Shown here: positions 1 to 8,287 of the stretch, in pieces
Position numbering within the stretch: position 1 is the stretch's first letter
How the letters are laid out: each line of letters opens with the position of its first letter
Origin: Minisyncoccus sp041650175
GTDB taxonomy: Bacteria; Patescibacteriota; Minisyncoccia; Minisyncoccales; Minisyncoccaceae
Length of the DNA stretch: 38,864 nt
Assembly (NCBI GenBank): GCA_041650175.1
Contig: JBAZLS010000006.1
Span: forward strand, 1 to 38,864
Reading direction: 5' to 3'
The notes under the pieces: model-generated
Databases searched by the model: none
What the model was told of the DNA's origin: nothing
The model's input: only the letters and a program-made list of their open reading frames with translations
Translations under genes and position numbers: made by a program

Positions 1-2
1 CC

Positions 3-98
3 CACGCTTCTCTTAATTATCTAACCCCAAATGAGTACTTAGAAAAGCTAAAAACTACCAATACTGCGACTAGAGATGTCATTAATTTACAAACTTAA
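3..98 (+). CDS. Transposase C-terminus (partial, IS481/IS3-like)
   Basis: The reading frame is open from the window edge and ends at TAA 96-98. Its 31 residues include HASLNYLTPNEYLEKL. This matches the conserved end of DDE integrase-core transposases of the IS481/IS3 type, where RPHxSLxxLTPxEYL follows the catalytic region. The catalytic DDE residues lie outside the window. No other gene is on this strand nearby. Family-level assignment rests on this short tail only. Confidence 0.7.
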   Translation, partial: HASLNYLTPNEYLEKLKTTNTATRDVINLQT

Positions 99-127
99 TG
101 TGTATCATATGTATCTGAACCTAGACA
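3..127 (+). mobile_element. Right end of an IS481-like insertion sequence
   Basis: The transposase stop is followed 22 nt later by a terminus that reads TGTCTAGGTTCAGATACA on the minus strand, with outer edge at about 127. IS481-family ends begin with TGT, which fits. The other end and any target duplication are outside the window. The first bases of this terminus recur in the dispersed repeats at 691, 1259, 3625 and 9959. Confidence 0.5.
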
Positions 128-255
128 CTCTGTTAAAATTATTGTTCCAAAAGATATCTAATGTTTGTTCTGGATTTATTGTATAAAGATTATCTTTGAG
201 ATAACGTGCAGAGGCGGTGGGACGAACTTGGAACCTTTTTAAGATTAAATTGGGT

Positions 256-318
256 ATAAAAAAAGAGACCTTCGCTACGATTTTTAAATCGTTTCCCTTT
301 CGGGTGGTCTCGAGCTTG
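256..318 (-). terminator. Nested hairpin terminator after the 66-aa gene
   Basis: On the minus strand GAGACC pairs with GGTCTC around an inner ACGATTT/AAATCGT stem, and a run of seven T follows. It lies directly downstream of the stop at 320. Confidence 0.6.
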
Positions 319-319
319 T

Positions 320-520
320 TCATACATCTATGCAAGGCGTGGATCCTATGAGTAGAACAATGCCTGTTGCGAGTAATGATCCTACAAGCATTCTCAATGA
401 TTCATTGGTTTTGCTTATATTTGCCAGCAAAAATCCAAAATAAGGAATCGCTATAAGAATCAATACACTTCCAATCATTCGTGTTTTTATCGCAATACCC
501 ATCAATATCACTTGCTTCAT
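320..520 (-). CDS. Small two-helix membrane protein
   Basis: A 66-aa ORF with two hydrophobic segments, about residues 15-35 and 43-60, joined by a short polar stretch (NISKTNES). It has the look of a small inner-membrane hairpin protein. No family is recognised. A good terminator sits right after the stop, and a dispersed repeat separates it from the next unit on the right. The codon use is AT-rich like its neighbours. Function unknown. Confidence 0.55.
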   Translation of the reverse strand: MKQVILMGIAIKTRMIGSVLILIAIPYFGFLLANISKTNESLRMLVGSLLATGIVLLIGSTPCIDV

Positions 521-585
521 TATACTATATTATAATATTTTGTCATTAGTTATAAAAAAGTTTCAAAGTCTATCGCGGTCATTAT

Positions 586-613
586 AAAAAGCCTTATAAA
601 ATAAGGCTTTTTA
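586..613. terminator. Hairpin, AAAGCCTTAT/ATAAGGCTTT
   Basis: A perfect 10-bp stem with an AAA loop is followed by T on the plus side and preceded by A, so it could act in both directions. It lies upstream of the 66-aa gene and next to the repeat that starts near 627. Confidence 0.45.
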
Positions 614-626
614 AATTTGCAGGCAA

Positions 627-722
627 TGTTGGTCTGGAACCCCTACTCTTCAAGTAATGTAAGGGTTCTCCGGAGGTTTTGTGAATAGTGTGTTTAGGTT
701 TGGGCAAAATGAGATAGATGAG
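627..722 (+). repeat. Dispersed ~100-bp element, copy 1
   Basis: This copy has a hairpin core (GAACCCCTAC ... GTAAGGGTTC), then GGAGGTTTTGTGA, then a terminus beginning TGTTTAGG at 691 and ending ATGAGATAGATGAGAT. The same order is seen at 3550-3661 and 9886-9970, and the right half at 1224-1295. The terminus resembles the IS end at 110-127. Confidence 0.65.
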
Positions 723-747
723 ATGGTGCTAAATGTCTTATAAATAA

Positions 748-780
748 AAAAAGAGAGAAAAGCTTGGCTTATCTCTTTTA
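748..780 (-). terminator. Terminator after the 120-aa gene
   Basis: On the minus strand AAGAGATAAGC pairs imperfectly with GCTTTTCTCT and is followed by T7. It abuts the stop codon at 778. Confidence 0.55.
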
Positions 781-1137
781 TAGTGAAAATTCTTGCTGTG
801 CATCGGTAGCGATTACAGCTTGAAGTACTTCTTTTGCTTTGACAATCTCTTCTTTTTCGGTTTTTGTTAGTATATCCTCTGTTAATTCGGAACTAACAGT
901 ATGTCCCAGCTGCTCAACGTAGTAAGCAATTGCTCGCTCACTTATTTTTCCATCATAACCAGTATGTGTCCATACATGCTGTGGATACACATTTCTTTCC
1001 AGAACTTTTCTCGGGTTACATCCCTGACCAACCAAGAAAACTTGGGTTTCAAAAATTTCAGGGGGAAGGGTTCCAGCAACAAGTCCACTTGGGTCATGGT
1101 AAGGAATACCTATAACAATTTCAAATATAATGTTCAT
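778..1137 (-). CDS. Hypothetical protein, 119 aa
   Basis: The ORF has GTG at 1140 directly followed by ATG at 1137; ATG is chosen as the likelier start. There is no signal peptide or membrane segment. The N-terminal half is rich in aromatic residues, glycine and proline (PYHDPSG, TLPPEIF, QGCNPRKV). The C-terminal third is a charged helix (TEDILTKTEKEEIVKAKEVL). It stands alone, with a terminator after it and repeat copy 4 upstream. I do not recognise the family. Confidence 0.5.
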   Translation of the reverse strand: MNIIFEIVIGIPYHDPSGLVAGTLPPEIFETQVFLVGQGCNPRKVLERNVYPQHVWTHTGYDGKISERAIAYYVEQLGHTVSSELTEDILTKTEKEEIVKAKEVLQAVIATDAQQEFSL

Positions 1138-1223
1138 CACCTAGATCAATCTAAGTATTTAGAATATATAACAACATTGATATTTTATCAATAGTGGTCA
1201 TTTACATTCTAAGTCTAATAAGT

Positions 1224-1295
1224 TTTTTTGAGAGGTCTTGGTGATAGCTAATTTGAGGTGTCTGGACTTAGGTAAAATGAGATAAGTGAGACAGC
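1224..1295 (+). repeat. Dispersed element, copy 4 (right half only)
   Basis: The segment GATAGCTAATTTGAGG followed by TGTCTGGACTTAGG and ATGAGATAAGTGAGACAG matches the right half of the copy at 3610-3661. The hairpin half is missing. It lies just beyond the stop of the metallopeptidase-like gene. Confidence 0.6.
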
Positions 1296-1313
1296 TCAAA
1301 GGAGGTTTTAAAA

Positions 1314-2069
1314 TTATGATTTTAAAAAGTTTAGCCACTCTTGTTTCAATTGGTTGATGGTTTTGTTGTAAATTCTTTCTATTTCAGATAGATTTTTTAA
1401 TACTTCAAAATGCCTTGATGTATTTTGGTATAATTCCTTGAATTTTTCTTTACCATAAGTTTCAATAAGATATTTGGTGAACGATTCGACTTGAGGGTAA
1501 ATGATTTTCGGTTCTACTTCTTCCCAATTACTATTTGCGCAAAGCCATTCAATTGGATAAAGTTTATTCTCCGGAAGTAATTTTTTGGTAACAATATGCA
1601 AGTCTTCGCCCATGAAGTTATTTTCCATATATTGAGCTAGTCCTTCACAAAATAAGTAAATGGACAATCCCCATGGAAGCGATAGTAGATGAGTATCTTC
1701 GTGTTCCCCTATGAATTTGCATTTTTCGTTATAGATAGTATGAATTTCAAATTTTTCAGAATCAGATTTTTCATTTTCAATTTTAAGTTCTTCCCAGATC
1801 GCATTACCTGGACTATCATCACCCATTAGAGTTACTTTTTCTTTTAAGCTTGGATATAAGTAATAATTTATTTTCTTGTCATTATTTATACCTAGCCATT
1901 GTGTTATTTTTGAATAATGGCTTTCTTTTAGCTTTACAACATCCTTTATGCTTTGTTCAGCTAAGGATTCGTTCTTAAAATTAAAAGTATAGTGAAGAGA
2001 TTCTTCCTTTTTCCATTCTTGATTTAGGTATTCGGTTTTGAAGTTTGGAAGATTTTGGGTGAATCTCAT
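1314..2069 (-). CDS. HExxH (gluzincin-like) metallopeptidase-like protein
   Basis: A 251-aa protein with a zinc-binding HEDTH motif at residues 123-127. A second motif, CEGLAQY at 141-147, supplies the glutamate expected as third ligand about 15 residues after the second histidine. The N-terminus (LHYTFNFKN ... KESHYSKITQWLG) has the helix-strand pattern common before the catalytic helix in peptidase MA-like proteins. There is no signal peptide, so it probably acts in the cytoplasm. It is a single-gene unit in the island. Substrate unknown. Zinc-peptidase fold likely; activity not shown. Confidence 0.7.
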   Translation of the reverse strand: MRFTQNLPNFKTEYLNQEWKKEESLHYTFNFKNESLAEQSIKDVVKLKESHYSKITQWLGINNDKKINYYLYPSLKEKVTLMGDDSPGNAIWEELKIENEKSDSEKFEIHTIYNEKCKFIGEHEDTHLLSLPWGLSIYLFCEGLAQYMENNFMGEDLHIVTKKLLPENKLYPIEWLCANSNWEEVEPKIIYPQVESFTKYLIETYGKEKFKELYQNTSRHFEVLKNLSEIERIYNKTINQLKQEWLNFLKS

Positions 2070-2184
2070 AGATATTTTTTATTAACTCAATTGTATCTCA
2101 CAAAAGCAAAAAGCACCAATAAGGCGCTAAGGTTTATAGTGTGATGGGATGTTATCATTTTGAGAACTGTATCAAGTGATTAGC

Positions 2185-2772
2185 TTATACAGTATCGTCT
2201 CTTCTCTCTCGTACAAATCCTATGCGCTTATTTTGCGCCGTCATTTTTATAAAATGATCTAAAGATTTTTTATACATATCTATACCATGTCTTTTCCGAC
2301 TTTCAATATATGCAATCCTGGTGCGTTGATATGGTGATGGCATTTTTTGAAAATGCTTCCAAACGTTTTTGTTTGCTTTTAATGTTTTTAAAATATCCAA
2401 GGGAATTACAAAATTATCAGATTCATCCTTTGCATTAAATGCGTGCGCAATAGCTTCCATTCCCCATTTCGTCATCTTCTTTTCCTTTATAAGTTCACGT
2501 ATACGTTCTTTGTTCATTTGTGAGAGTTCACTTTTTGGTTTACGTGGCGAAAAGCGTTGAGCAAAGCATTCATCATCAATTTTTTTAAAGATACTATCAA
2601 TCCATCCATAGCAAAGAGCCTCCATGACTGCATCGTCATATGAGATGCGAGGTTTTCCAGTTTCTTTCCGATAATAAATAAGCCAAATTTCGGATTCTGT
2701 TTTGTGGTTTTTTGAAAGCCATAAGTGCCACTTTTTTCTATTATCTACGTAAAGAGTTTTACCAAGTTTCAT
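2185..2772 (-). CDS. YdeI/OmdA-like family protein
   Basis: A 195-aa protein with the usual layout of the YdeI/OmpD-associated family: an N-terminal domain with W.LWLSKNH, EIWLIYY, SYDDAVMEALCYGWIDS and RFSPRKPKS, then a C-terminal helical tail with the repeated YIESRKRHG-type stretch. Family members occur widely as single genes and are sometimes called bacteriocin-protection proteins. The biochemical role is not established. Length is normal for the family. The gene begins at ATG 2772 and is monocistronic. Confidence 0.85.
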   Translation of the reverse strand: MKLGKTLYVDNRKKWHLWLSKNHKTESEIWLIYYRKETGKPRISYDDAVMEALCYGWIDSIFKKIDDECFAQRFSPRKPKSELSQMNKERIRELIKEKKMTKWGMEAIAHAFNAKDESDNFVIPLDILKTLKANKNVWKHFQKMPSPYQRTRIAYIESRKRHGIDMYKKSLDHFIKMTAQNKRIGFVRERRDDTV

Positions 2773-2825
2773 ATGTTTTAATCTTTTACATTAAGATTAC
2801 TTTATTCTAATTTTTATGAAAAGAA

Positions 2826-2880
2826 AAGCGCTAAGAATAGCGCTGGATTTTGCAGAGCCTGCGGGAAGAAGTTGGAATTT
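2826..2880. repeat. AGCGCTA hairpin plus GCAGAGCCTGCGGGAAGAAG motif
   Basis: A short hairpin (AGCGCTA/TAGCGCT) is followed by a 28-nt segment that recurs at 14218-14246 (GGCAGGGCTTGTGGGAAGAA) and, weaker, at 209-235. At both 2.85 and 14.2 kb the motif directly follows a hairpin. Role unknown. Confidence 0.45.
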
Positions 2881-2911
2881 TTTTAAAGTTAAACTATTTA
2901 TAGAATCCTCT

Positions 2912-3499
2912 TTATTTAAGTATTAAACAACCAAGTGCAATACTTTTCATGTCCACTCGACGATGTGACACTATGCTTCCATCTGATTTAAGGCTCGATA
3001 TTTCCAAATCTGTTTGCAGATATTTTACATTATTGATTATATATAATCCTCGATAGTTATCAATTGTGAATATATGCTGTACATATTCACCTGTGTTTGC
3101 ATCAAGGATATATCCAATTTTATCGTTAAAAAGATATAATGTATCACCATAGATGCCCGCATTAACAATATCATTATTAAATGTGAAGGTTTGGAGAATT
3201 TTGTTATTGTTTTTCCTTATCAGAAACACCTTGCTCGTAAGGGGTAGCTTCTCGTAATCAACCATAACAATTACCGCGGACGTTGCATTACTCGTGAGCA
3301 ATGTTCCTGTGCCTTCGCCAGGAATGTTGTAATCAAAAGAGGATGGAAGCTGAGAAATAGTGCCGGTGCAGGAGTCCGGTATTGCCACACTACTGGAGGA
3401 AAGAAGAGGGTTAACTATATAGGATGAAATAAAAAATACCAGCAATGCAAATATTACTAAAGTGAAGCAGGAGATAAACAATTTTGTGTATTTTTTCAT
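2912..3499 (-). CDS. Membrane-anchored or secreted hypothetical protein
   Basis: A 195-aa protein with a basic start (MKKYTK) and a hydrophobic segment at about residues 7-31, which serves as signal peptide or anchor. The rest is outside the membrane and rich in beta strands with short repeats of the type YGDTLYLFNDKIGYILDANTGEYV, which look like blades of a small beta-propeller. Two cysteines occur, one near residue 44 and one near the end. It is a single unit. Function unknown. Confidence 0.6.
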   Translation of the reverse strand: MKKYTKLFISCFTLVIFALLVFFISSYIVNPLLSSSSVAIPDSCTGTISQLPSSFDYNIPGEGTGTLLTSNATSAVIVMVDYEKLPLTSKVFLIRKNNNKILQTFTFNNDIVNAGIYGDTLYLFNDKIGYILDANTGEYVQHIFTIDNYRGLYIINNVKYLQTDLEISSLKSDGSIVSHRRVDMKSIALGCLILK

Positions 3500-3549
3500 T
3501 AAAACTAATTTAGTTATAAAAACTTTAATAATGATACTGGCATTGCGGA

Positions 3550-3661
3550 TAGGTCGGTCTGGAGTTCTTACCCTTCAAGCGGTGTAGGGGTTCTTTGAGA
3601 GTTTTAGTGATTGTCAATTTGAGGTGTCTAGGTCTGAGTGAAATGAGATAAATGAGACAGT
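3550..3661 (+). repeat. Dispersed ~110-bp element, copy 2
   Basis: This is the most complete copy: GGTCGGTCTGGAG, TACCCTTCAAGCGGTGTAGG, TTTTAGTGATTGTCAA and the terminus TGTCTAGGTCTGAGTG at 3625, ending in AATGAGATAAATGAGACAG. It lies between the secreted protein and the exonuclease gene. Confidence 0.65.
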
Positions 3662-3667
3662 ATTTGG

Positions 3668-4201
3668 TTACTTTCGTCGCATTTCAAAAAAAGAAATCTT
3701 TAAATAAATCTCTCTCAGTAGCTTAGCATCTTCTAAGGCATTATGCTGGACGTATTTTGATAAATCGATGCCGAGTTTATCAAAAAAGCTATTCTCTCTT
3801 TCGGATAAAATTTCTGGATTTATATTTAAGCTAAAAAGAATAGAGGCAAAATCTATTGGAATCCAATTGAATTTATCGTTAAAATTATCTAAGCCAAATA
3901 ATTTATAAAAATAAGCCATATCAAATTGGTTAATATAAGCGACTACATAAGGCTTATCATTTCCAACAAAATTAATTATTTGTCTAATTGATTCTTCCCA
4001 ATTTACCTTATCTTGAACTAAATTAGGTAATATATTATTCTTTGGCCACTCATCGACTTCCCCATTAAAATCCAATTCCAAGTATAATTCTTCCCCGTTC
4101 AATTTAATAAAACCCAATGATAATATTTCTCCTTTTTTTATATCAAGAGAAGAAAATTCTGTGTCGAAAAATATTATATTCTTTGAATATGGATTAATCA
4201 T
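3668..4201 (-). CDS. DEDDh 3'-5' exonuclease (DnaQ-like)
   Basis: A 177-aa single-domain protein. The acidic residues of the DnaQ exonuclease fold are all visible: D13 and E15 in FFDTEF, D94 in NQFDMAYFY, H153 in VQHNALEDA and D158 in the same motif. It would remove nucleotides from DNA or RNA 3' ends using two metal ions. It has no polymerase or helicase partner domain and is far from dnaE, so it is more likely an accessory nuclease of the island than the proofreading subunit. RNA (oligoribonuclease-like) substrates remain possible. Confidence 0.85.
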   Translation of the reverse strand: MINPYSKNIIFFDTEFSSLDIKKGEILSLGFIKLNGEELYLELDFNGEVDEWPKNNILPNLVQDKVNWEESIRQIINFVGNDKPYVVAYINQFDMAYFYKLFGLDNFNDKFNWIPIDFASILFSLNINPEILSERENSFFDKLGIDLSKYVQHNALEDAKLLREIYLKISFFEMRRK

Positions 4202-4234
4202 AGCTTAACAATAAAAGAAAAATTTATTTAATAT

Positions 4235-4936
4235 TTAAATTATTTTCATCATTTCAATAACCCAATTAGAAACATCTGGATTCTTGCTCCATATCATACT
4301 TCCCTGTTTTATCAATTCCTGATGATTAGGATATCCAATATTGTCTATTTTCCCATGTAAATCTATAAAATCATTGGTGGTCTGAATCACAATATTAAAT
4401 ACTTCTGCCAATATCCAAAACTTTCCATCTTCAGTGTTCATTCCGGTAAAAACTTCTGGAAACTTATTTAAAGCAAAATCATAAAATATGAAATGAAGAC
4501 ATTCGTGAAAAATAACAAAAAGTTGAGTACTTCTCTCATCATAAATACAAACTTGAAATTCTCCATCTTCTAAAAATCGGGGGCAAAAATCAAAGATAGA
4601 AAAATCTCCGATAAGCTCTGTTTTTGGCCAAGGATGATTATTAAATATTTTATCAACCAATAAAAAATATTTTTCTTGTGTCTGATTTAAATATTCAATA
4701 GTCTTGTTACTAAGCGATAGAATTTCATCATTGTGAGAGATATAATAACTTGAAACGTAATTATCCAAAAAAGTTTTCTTATTAGAAGATTCTTCAATGT
4801 TAATAAGCATTGGATGATATTTTAATGCTCTTTTTTCCCAAAAGTCACAGCCTCCCTTTTTGTGCCCATAAAAACTCCAAGCCATATCTTGGTCTAATTT
4901 TTGATCAAATTGTAATTTTATAGTTGGATGATTCAT
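4235..4936 (-). CDS. Second HExxH metallopeptidase-like protein
   Basis: A 233-aa protein with HECLH at residues 144-148 in a hydrophobic helix (FVIFHECLHFIFYDF) and a candidate third ligand E178 in WILAEVFNIV. It shares no clear similarity with the HExxH protein at 1314-2069 beyond the motif. It lacks a signal peptide. Its ATG overlaps the stop of the GNAT fragment at 4933 by 4 nt (ATGA), so the two are translated from one message. Substrate unknown. Confidence 0.65.
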   Translation of the reverse strand: MNHPTIKLQFDQKLDQDMAWSFYGHKKGGCDFWEKRALKYHPMLINIEESSNKKTFLDNYVSSYYISHNDEILSLSNKTIEYLNQTQEKYFLLVDKIFNNHPWPKTELIGDFSIFDFCPRFLEDGEFQVCIYDERSTQLFVIFHECLHFIFYDFALNKFPEVFTGMNTEDGKFWILAEVFNIVIQTTNDFIDLHGKIDNIGYPNHQELIKQGSMIWSKNPDVSNWVIEMMKII

Positions 4937-5169
4937 TTACTGTTAATTAGTTCCATCCTCAATATTTCTGGCATATGCTTGTTATTCGGATGTTTTATTA
5001 ATTTTTTTTGAACAAAACCCACCTTTTCATAAGCTCTTATCGCTCTATAGTTATCTGGACGAACTTCTAAGAATATTTTTGAAATATTTTCTTTTTTAAT
5101 TTTTTTTATACACATCGCCAAGGCTTTGGTTCCATAGCCACTATTCCAATATCTTTTTTCTCCAATCAC
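4933..5169 (-). pseudogene. GNAT acetyltransferase, 5'-truncated
   Basis: The 78 residues begin at the acetyl-CoA loop (GEKRYWNSGYGTKAL, motif A) and continue through NYRAIRAYEKVGF (motif B) to the end of a GNAT domain. The N-terminal half, about 80 residues, is missing. In the same frame, upstream of the GTG, the codons read WYEIQIV, which fits the strand before motif A, but a TAG stop precedes it. It looks like a decayed or truncated RimJ/RimL-type acetyltransferase. Its stop overlaps the start of the next gene. Confidence 0.65.
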
Positions 5170-5285
5170 AATTTGTATTTCATACCAAAAATTATTCTAC
5201 GTAATTCTTTCTTAATTTGAGTCTCAGATGGTATTTGACTTAATAAAACAATCATAGGGCAAGATAGTTAATAATTATGTTTTTA

Positions 5286-5672
5286 TTATATATCTTGTTC
5301 CAACACATATAGTATACCCCAATTTTTTTTAGAAACAACCAAATCAAATCTCATTACATTATAGGGATTTATTTTGTAGTCCCGTAGTGAATCATCACTG
5401 TCGTAAAATAAACCTAAGTCATCAATTAGATTAATATATTCAAGAAAAGAATCTAGCACCTTTCGTTTTAATTCTTTACTTTCTTCTGCATTACCTTCTA
5501 TCTTCTTTCCTTTTCCAATAATTGCTACTTTTTTTCTTTCTAACATTGTAAGCATCAGGAGTACTTTATCGTCTGGCGAGATATTTGTATTTTTTATTTT
5601 TTCAAAGAAAGCCTCTCTTTCACTTTCTTGAGCATTTTCTTCTTCGATGTATTCGTTGATATTTTCACTCAT
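5286..5672 (-). CDS. Hypothetical acidic protein, 128 aa
   Basis: The N-terminus is strongly acidic (NINEYIEEENAQESEREAFF). Predicted helices run through the middle (DKVLLMLTMLERKKVAIIG, SKELKRKVLDSFLEYINLI), and a mixed C-terminus follows. No signal peptide and no recognised motif. It stands alone; the segment 5680-5720 upstream (GATGTCGGGCGTCTTATTGG) has a relative at 13810-13835. Function unknown. Confidence 0.5.
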   Translation of the reverse strand: MSENINEYIEEENAQESEREAFFEKIKNTNISPDDKVLLMLTMLERKKVAIIGKGKKIEGNAEESKELKRKVLDSFLEYINLIDDLGLFYDSDDSLRDYKINPYNVMRFDLVVSKKNWGILYVLEQDI

Positions 5673-5820
5673 ACTTTTATTTTTATGAAATGAGGATGTC
5701 GGGCGTCTTATTGGGTTTGTGTTTTTGATTCGGATTTAGTTAATTTTCTTTTTTTCTTGCCAATTATTAGACATGCGAAAGCCTAAGATTCGTCGCGTTT
5801 TTCTTCATAAGATACTCTTT

Positions 5821-7329
5821 TCATCTCAATTCAGAATCTACACCCCAATTGTTCCCATCGAATTTGAGTACTAGACTAAAAGAATCCCATTCACCTGGAA
5901 AAACTTTTACAGTAGCTGTATTTCCGCTGATTTCAGTTTTCATCACCCTTACAGTCACTTTAGTTGGAGTATCTTGCCAACGCATAAAATCTTCTTCTGA
6001 ATCAAAAAGCCGTTTAGTATAATAATAACGTAAATTTTCCTTAGATAAAGAAGATAAAGAATATATCTTATTGCTTACTATGAGAAAAGCTACCTGTTCG
6101 GGCGATAGTCCATTATTAATAACATTATGTTCTTTGTAATAAGAAGACATATTTATAAGATTTGTAAAAGCAATATCTTTATCTAGGAAATAATCATTAC
6201 TGAAAACATCTTCGACCGTATATGCTTGGCATTTTCTTATTTGGTTGCCCTTGAAGGAAATTGTCTTATATGAACTTTTGATGCATGATTCCTCATAGCT
6301 TTTTCTATTAGCAAGACTATAAAATATACATTCCTTCTCTCCTATGGCGCCATAGTCGGAATAGATAATATCGACGCATCTAGGAGAATCGTTCCATATT
6401 ACCCTCTCTCCTCCTAATAACTTTTTTATCTCTTCATCAGTCATCTTTCCTTCTTCTTTTTTAGTATCTTTATTTTCAATCACTACGTTATTAAAAGTGC
6501 TGACTAATTCCTTGTCTGCTTCAAACATACAAGAATCTTCGTTATAGACAAGCTTTTGATCGAATAGCAAATATGCTCTTGTGTAAGGAGGATACTGCCA
6601 ATAGTTCTTGCATCCGACCTTCTTGCAATTTTTTTCATTTATTGTTGTTTCTGCTGCTTTATATGAAGTTTCATCTGGATAATCAACCGTCTTCCATTTA
6701 TATATGCTAATTTCATTTCCTTGAACTTCTATCTCAACTTTTTCTTGATTTATAATTTGCTGAGCAGGATAGAAAGTTTCGTTATTAAATGAATACAAAG
6801 AAGCATTTGCAGAACAAAATGGACTGCCATTACTACATCCTTTATAATCCGCGAAGACCAAACTTAATCCCTTTTTATTGCAATCATAGATACCAAAATC
6901 AGTAAAAGAATGCGAACCTCCTCCGAAACTATAAGCAGTTATCAAACTATTATCTTTATTGAATAGTCCAACAAAAATACCTGAAGAAGCCATTGGACCA
7001 GAATAATTCAACATTAAAAGATATTCTTCGGAGAAAGGCTCTTTAAATGATCCTTTAAATAGTTTATTTTCAAAATAACAATATTCACATTTAATTTCAT
7101 ATCCTAACTTCTTAACCATCTGACTAATCATGGTTTTTTCTAATTCTTCAGAAAGAGAAACTTCTATCGGCTTACTAAATGTTTTTTGATTATCCTCTGG
7201 AGTGGCCAGACTTTCACTCTTAATTGAATCAGGGGCTGGTTTATTGTTGATTCTGTTTAAAAAGAATACTCCTCCTAAAATTACTAATACCAAAAAGACG
7301 ATTAAAGATAAAATATATTTTTTTGGCAT
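5821..7329 (-). CDS. Membrane-anchored extracytoplasmic protein, 502 aa
   Basis: The N-terminus is MPKKY followed by one hydrophobic helix (about residues 5-25), then a Pro/Ser-rich linker (KPAPDSIKSES). The remainder is extracytoplasmic and has many cysteines, some paired (CEYCYF, CSNGSPFC, NCKKVGCKNY), which suggests disulfides. A lysine/acid-rich linker around 290-300 (NKDTKKEEGKMTDEEIKKLL) separates two parts. No catalytic motif is recognised. It is the largest gene of the left island and is transcribed alone. Confidence 0.6.
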   Translation of the reverse strand: MPKKYILSLIVFLVLVILGGVFFLNRINNKPAPDSIKSESLATPEDNQKTFSKPIEVSLSEELEKTMISQMVKKLGYEIKCEYCYFENKLFKGSFKEPFSEEYLLMLNYSGPMASSGIFVGLFNKDNSLITAYSFGGGSHSFTDFGIYDCNKKGLSLVFADYKGCSNGSPFCSANASLYSFNNETFYPAQQIINQEKVEIEVQGNEISIYKWKTVDYPDETSYKAAETTINEKNCKKVGCKNYWQYPPYTRAYLLFDQKLVYNEDSCMFEADKELVSTFNNVVIENKDTKKEEGKMTDEEIKKLLGGERVIWNDSPRCVDIIYSDYGAIGEKECIFYSLANRKSYEESCIKSSYKTISFKGNQIRKCQAYTVEDVFSNDYFLDKDIAFTNLINMSSYYKEHNVINNGLSPEQVAFLIVSNKIYSLSSLSKENLRYYYTKRLFDSEEDFMRWQDTPTKVTVRVMKTEISGNTATVKVFPGEWDSFSLVLKFDGNNWGVDSELR

Positions 7330-7562
7330 AAATATTTTTGTTCTAAACTAACTAATTAAGTTAGGTGGTATCCTTTGATTATATTTGTTTCTCGTTTCAA
7401 TTTTTGTAATACTTAATATCGTTAAATTGTATCATAAAATCGCTAAAATCGCGATTTTTGAATAGTTCTAGATATCACTAAAATCATTGTATTCCTTTGA
7501 TTTCTTAGAAAGATTCTGTCATATTATAATTAATATTATCATATTGCCTAAAATTATAAAAT

Positions 7563-8255
7563 ATGAAAAACTATCAATTCTTTTCTAAAATATACGATGA
7601 GGTTATGGGAACGGAGTATCAAGATTTTTATGAAAAAATTCTCTATAGATTATTTAAAAATGCGCCTATTGAGGATAAAGTAATTCTTGAACTAGGATGT
7701 GGAACCGGAGAAATTATTAAAAGATTATCTAAAAATAATAAGACTTTTGGAATTGATATTTCTTCCGAAATGATTAAGGTTGCACAAAAAAAAGATAAAG
7801 AAACAAAATATATAGTTATGGATATGAGAGATTTTAAATTACCATATTTATACGATATTATTTTTTGTGCGTTTGATTCAATTAATCATATTCCAAATAT
7901 TTCGGAATGGGAAAAGGTTTTTCAAAATTCTAAAAAACATTTAAATGATAATGGTATTTTAATTTTTGATTTCAATACAATAGAAAAGTTTTCGGCAATA
8001 AACAATAAAACTCTTATTAAGAATGGAAAAGATTTTTATGCAAGCATAAGCACAAAATCAAATAAAAATAAATGCATTTGGGATGTTTCTATTTTTGAGA
8101 AGGAAAAAGAAAATAAATATAGATTGTATAAGGAAAAAATAGTTGAGTATAGTTTTCCAATAGATGATGTTGTGGAAAAGGTAAAAAAAGTTTTTGGTAA
8201 TGCAAAGATTATTAAGCAATCTAAAGGGAGGGTTTTTGTTTTGGCAAAAAAATAA
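7563..8255 (+). CDS. Class I SAM-dependent methyltransferase
   Basis: A 230-aa protein with the SAM-binding motif I ILELGCGTGEIIKRL near residue 41, motif II FGIDIS, an acidic motif III (VMDMRDFKLPY) and the post-motif FCAFDSINHI. These place it in the methyltransferase_11/25 group. The substrate cannot be read from sequence. It converges on the radical-SAM gene and shares a bidirectional terminator with it. It could modify the same peptide, but the opposite orientation gives no direct support. A consensus TATAAT lies in the AT-rich leader near 7525. Confidence 0.8.
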   Translation: MKNYQFFSKIYDEVMGTEYQDFYEKILYRLFKNAPIEDKVILELGCGTGEIIKRLSKNNKTFGIDISSEMIKVAQKKDKETKYIVMDMRDFKLPYLYDIIFCAFDSINHIPNISEWEKVFQNSKKHLNDNGILIFDFNTIEKFSAINNKTLIKNGKDFYASISTKSNKNKCIWDVSIFEKEKENKYRLYKEKIVEYSFPIDDVVEKVKKVFGNAKIIKQSKGRVFVLAKK

Positions 8256-8277
8256 ACCGAGAATTTTTCTCGGTTTT
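8254..8277. terminator. Bidirectional terminator between methyltransferase and radical SAM
   Basis: The stem AACCGAGAA/TTCTCGGTT is flanked by A on the left and T6 on the right. It serves the plus-strand methyltransferase and probably also the convergent gene that stops at 8288. Confidence 0.8.
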
Positions 8278-8287
8278 TTGATTTTTA

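Noticed and set aside
105..335. Minus-strand ORF of 76 aa at the left end
   Set aside because: It starts inside the IS terminus and passes through the terminator of the 66-aa gene; no family features.
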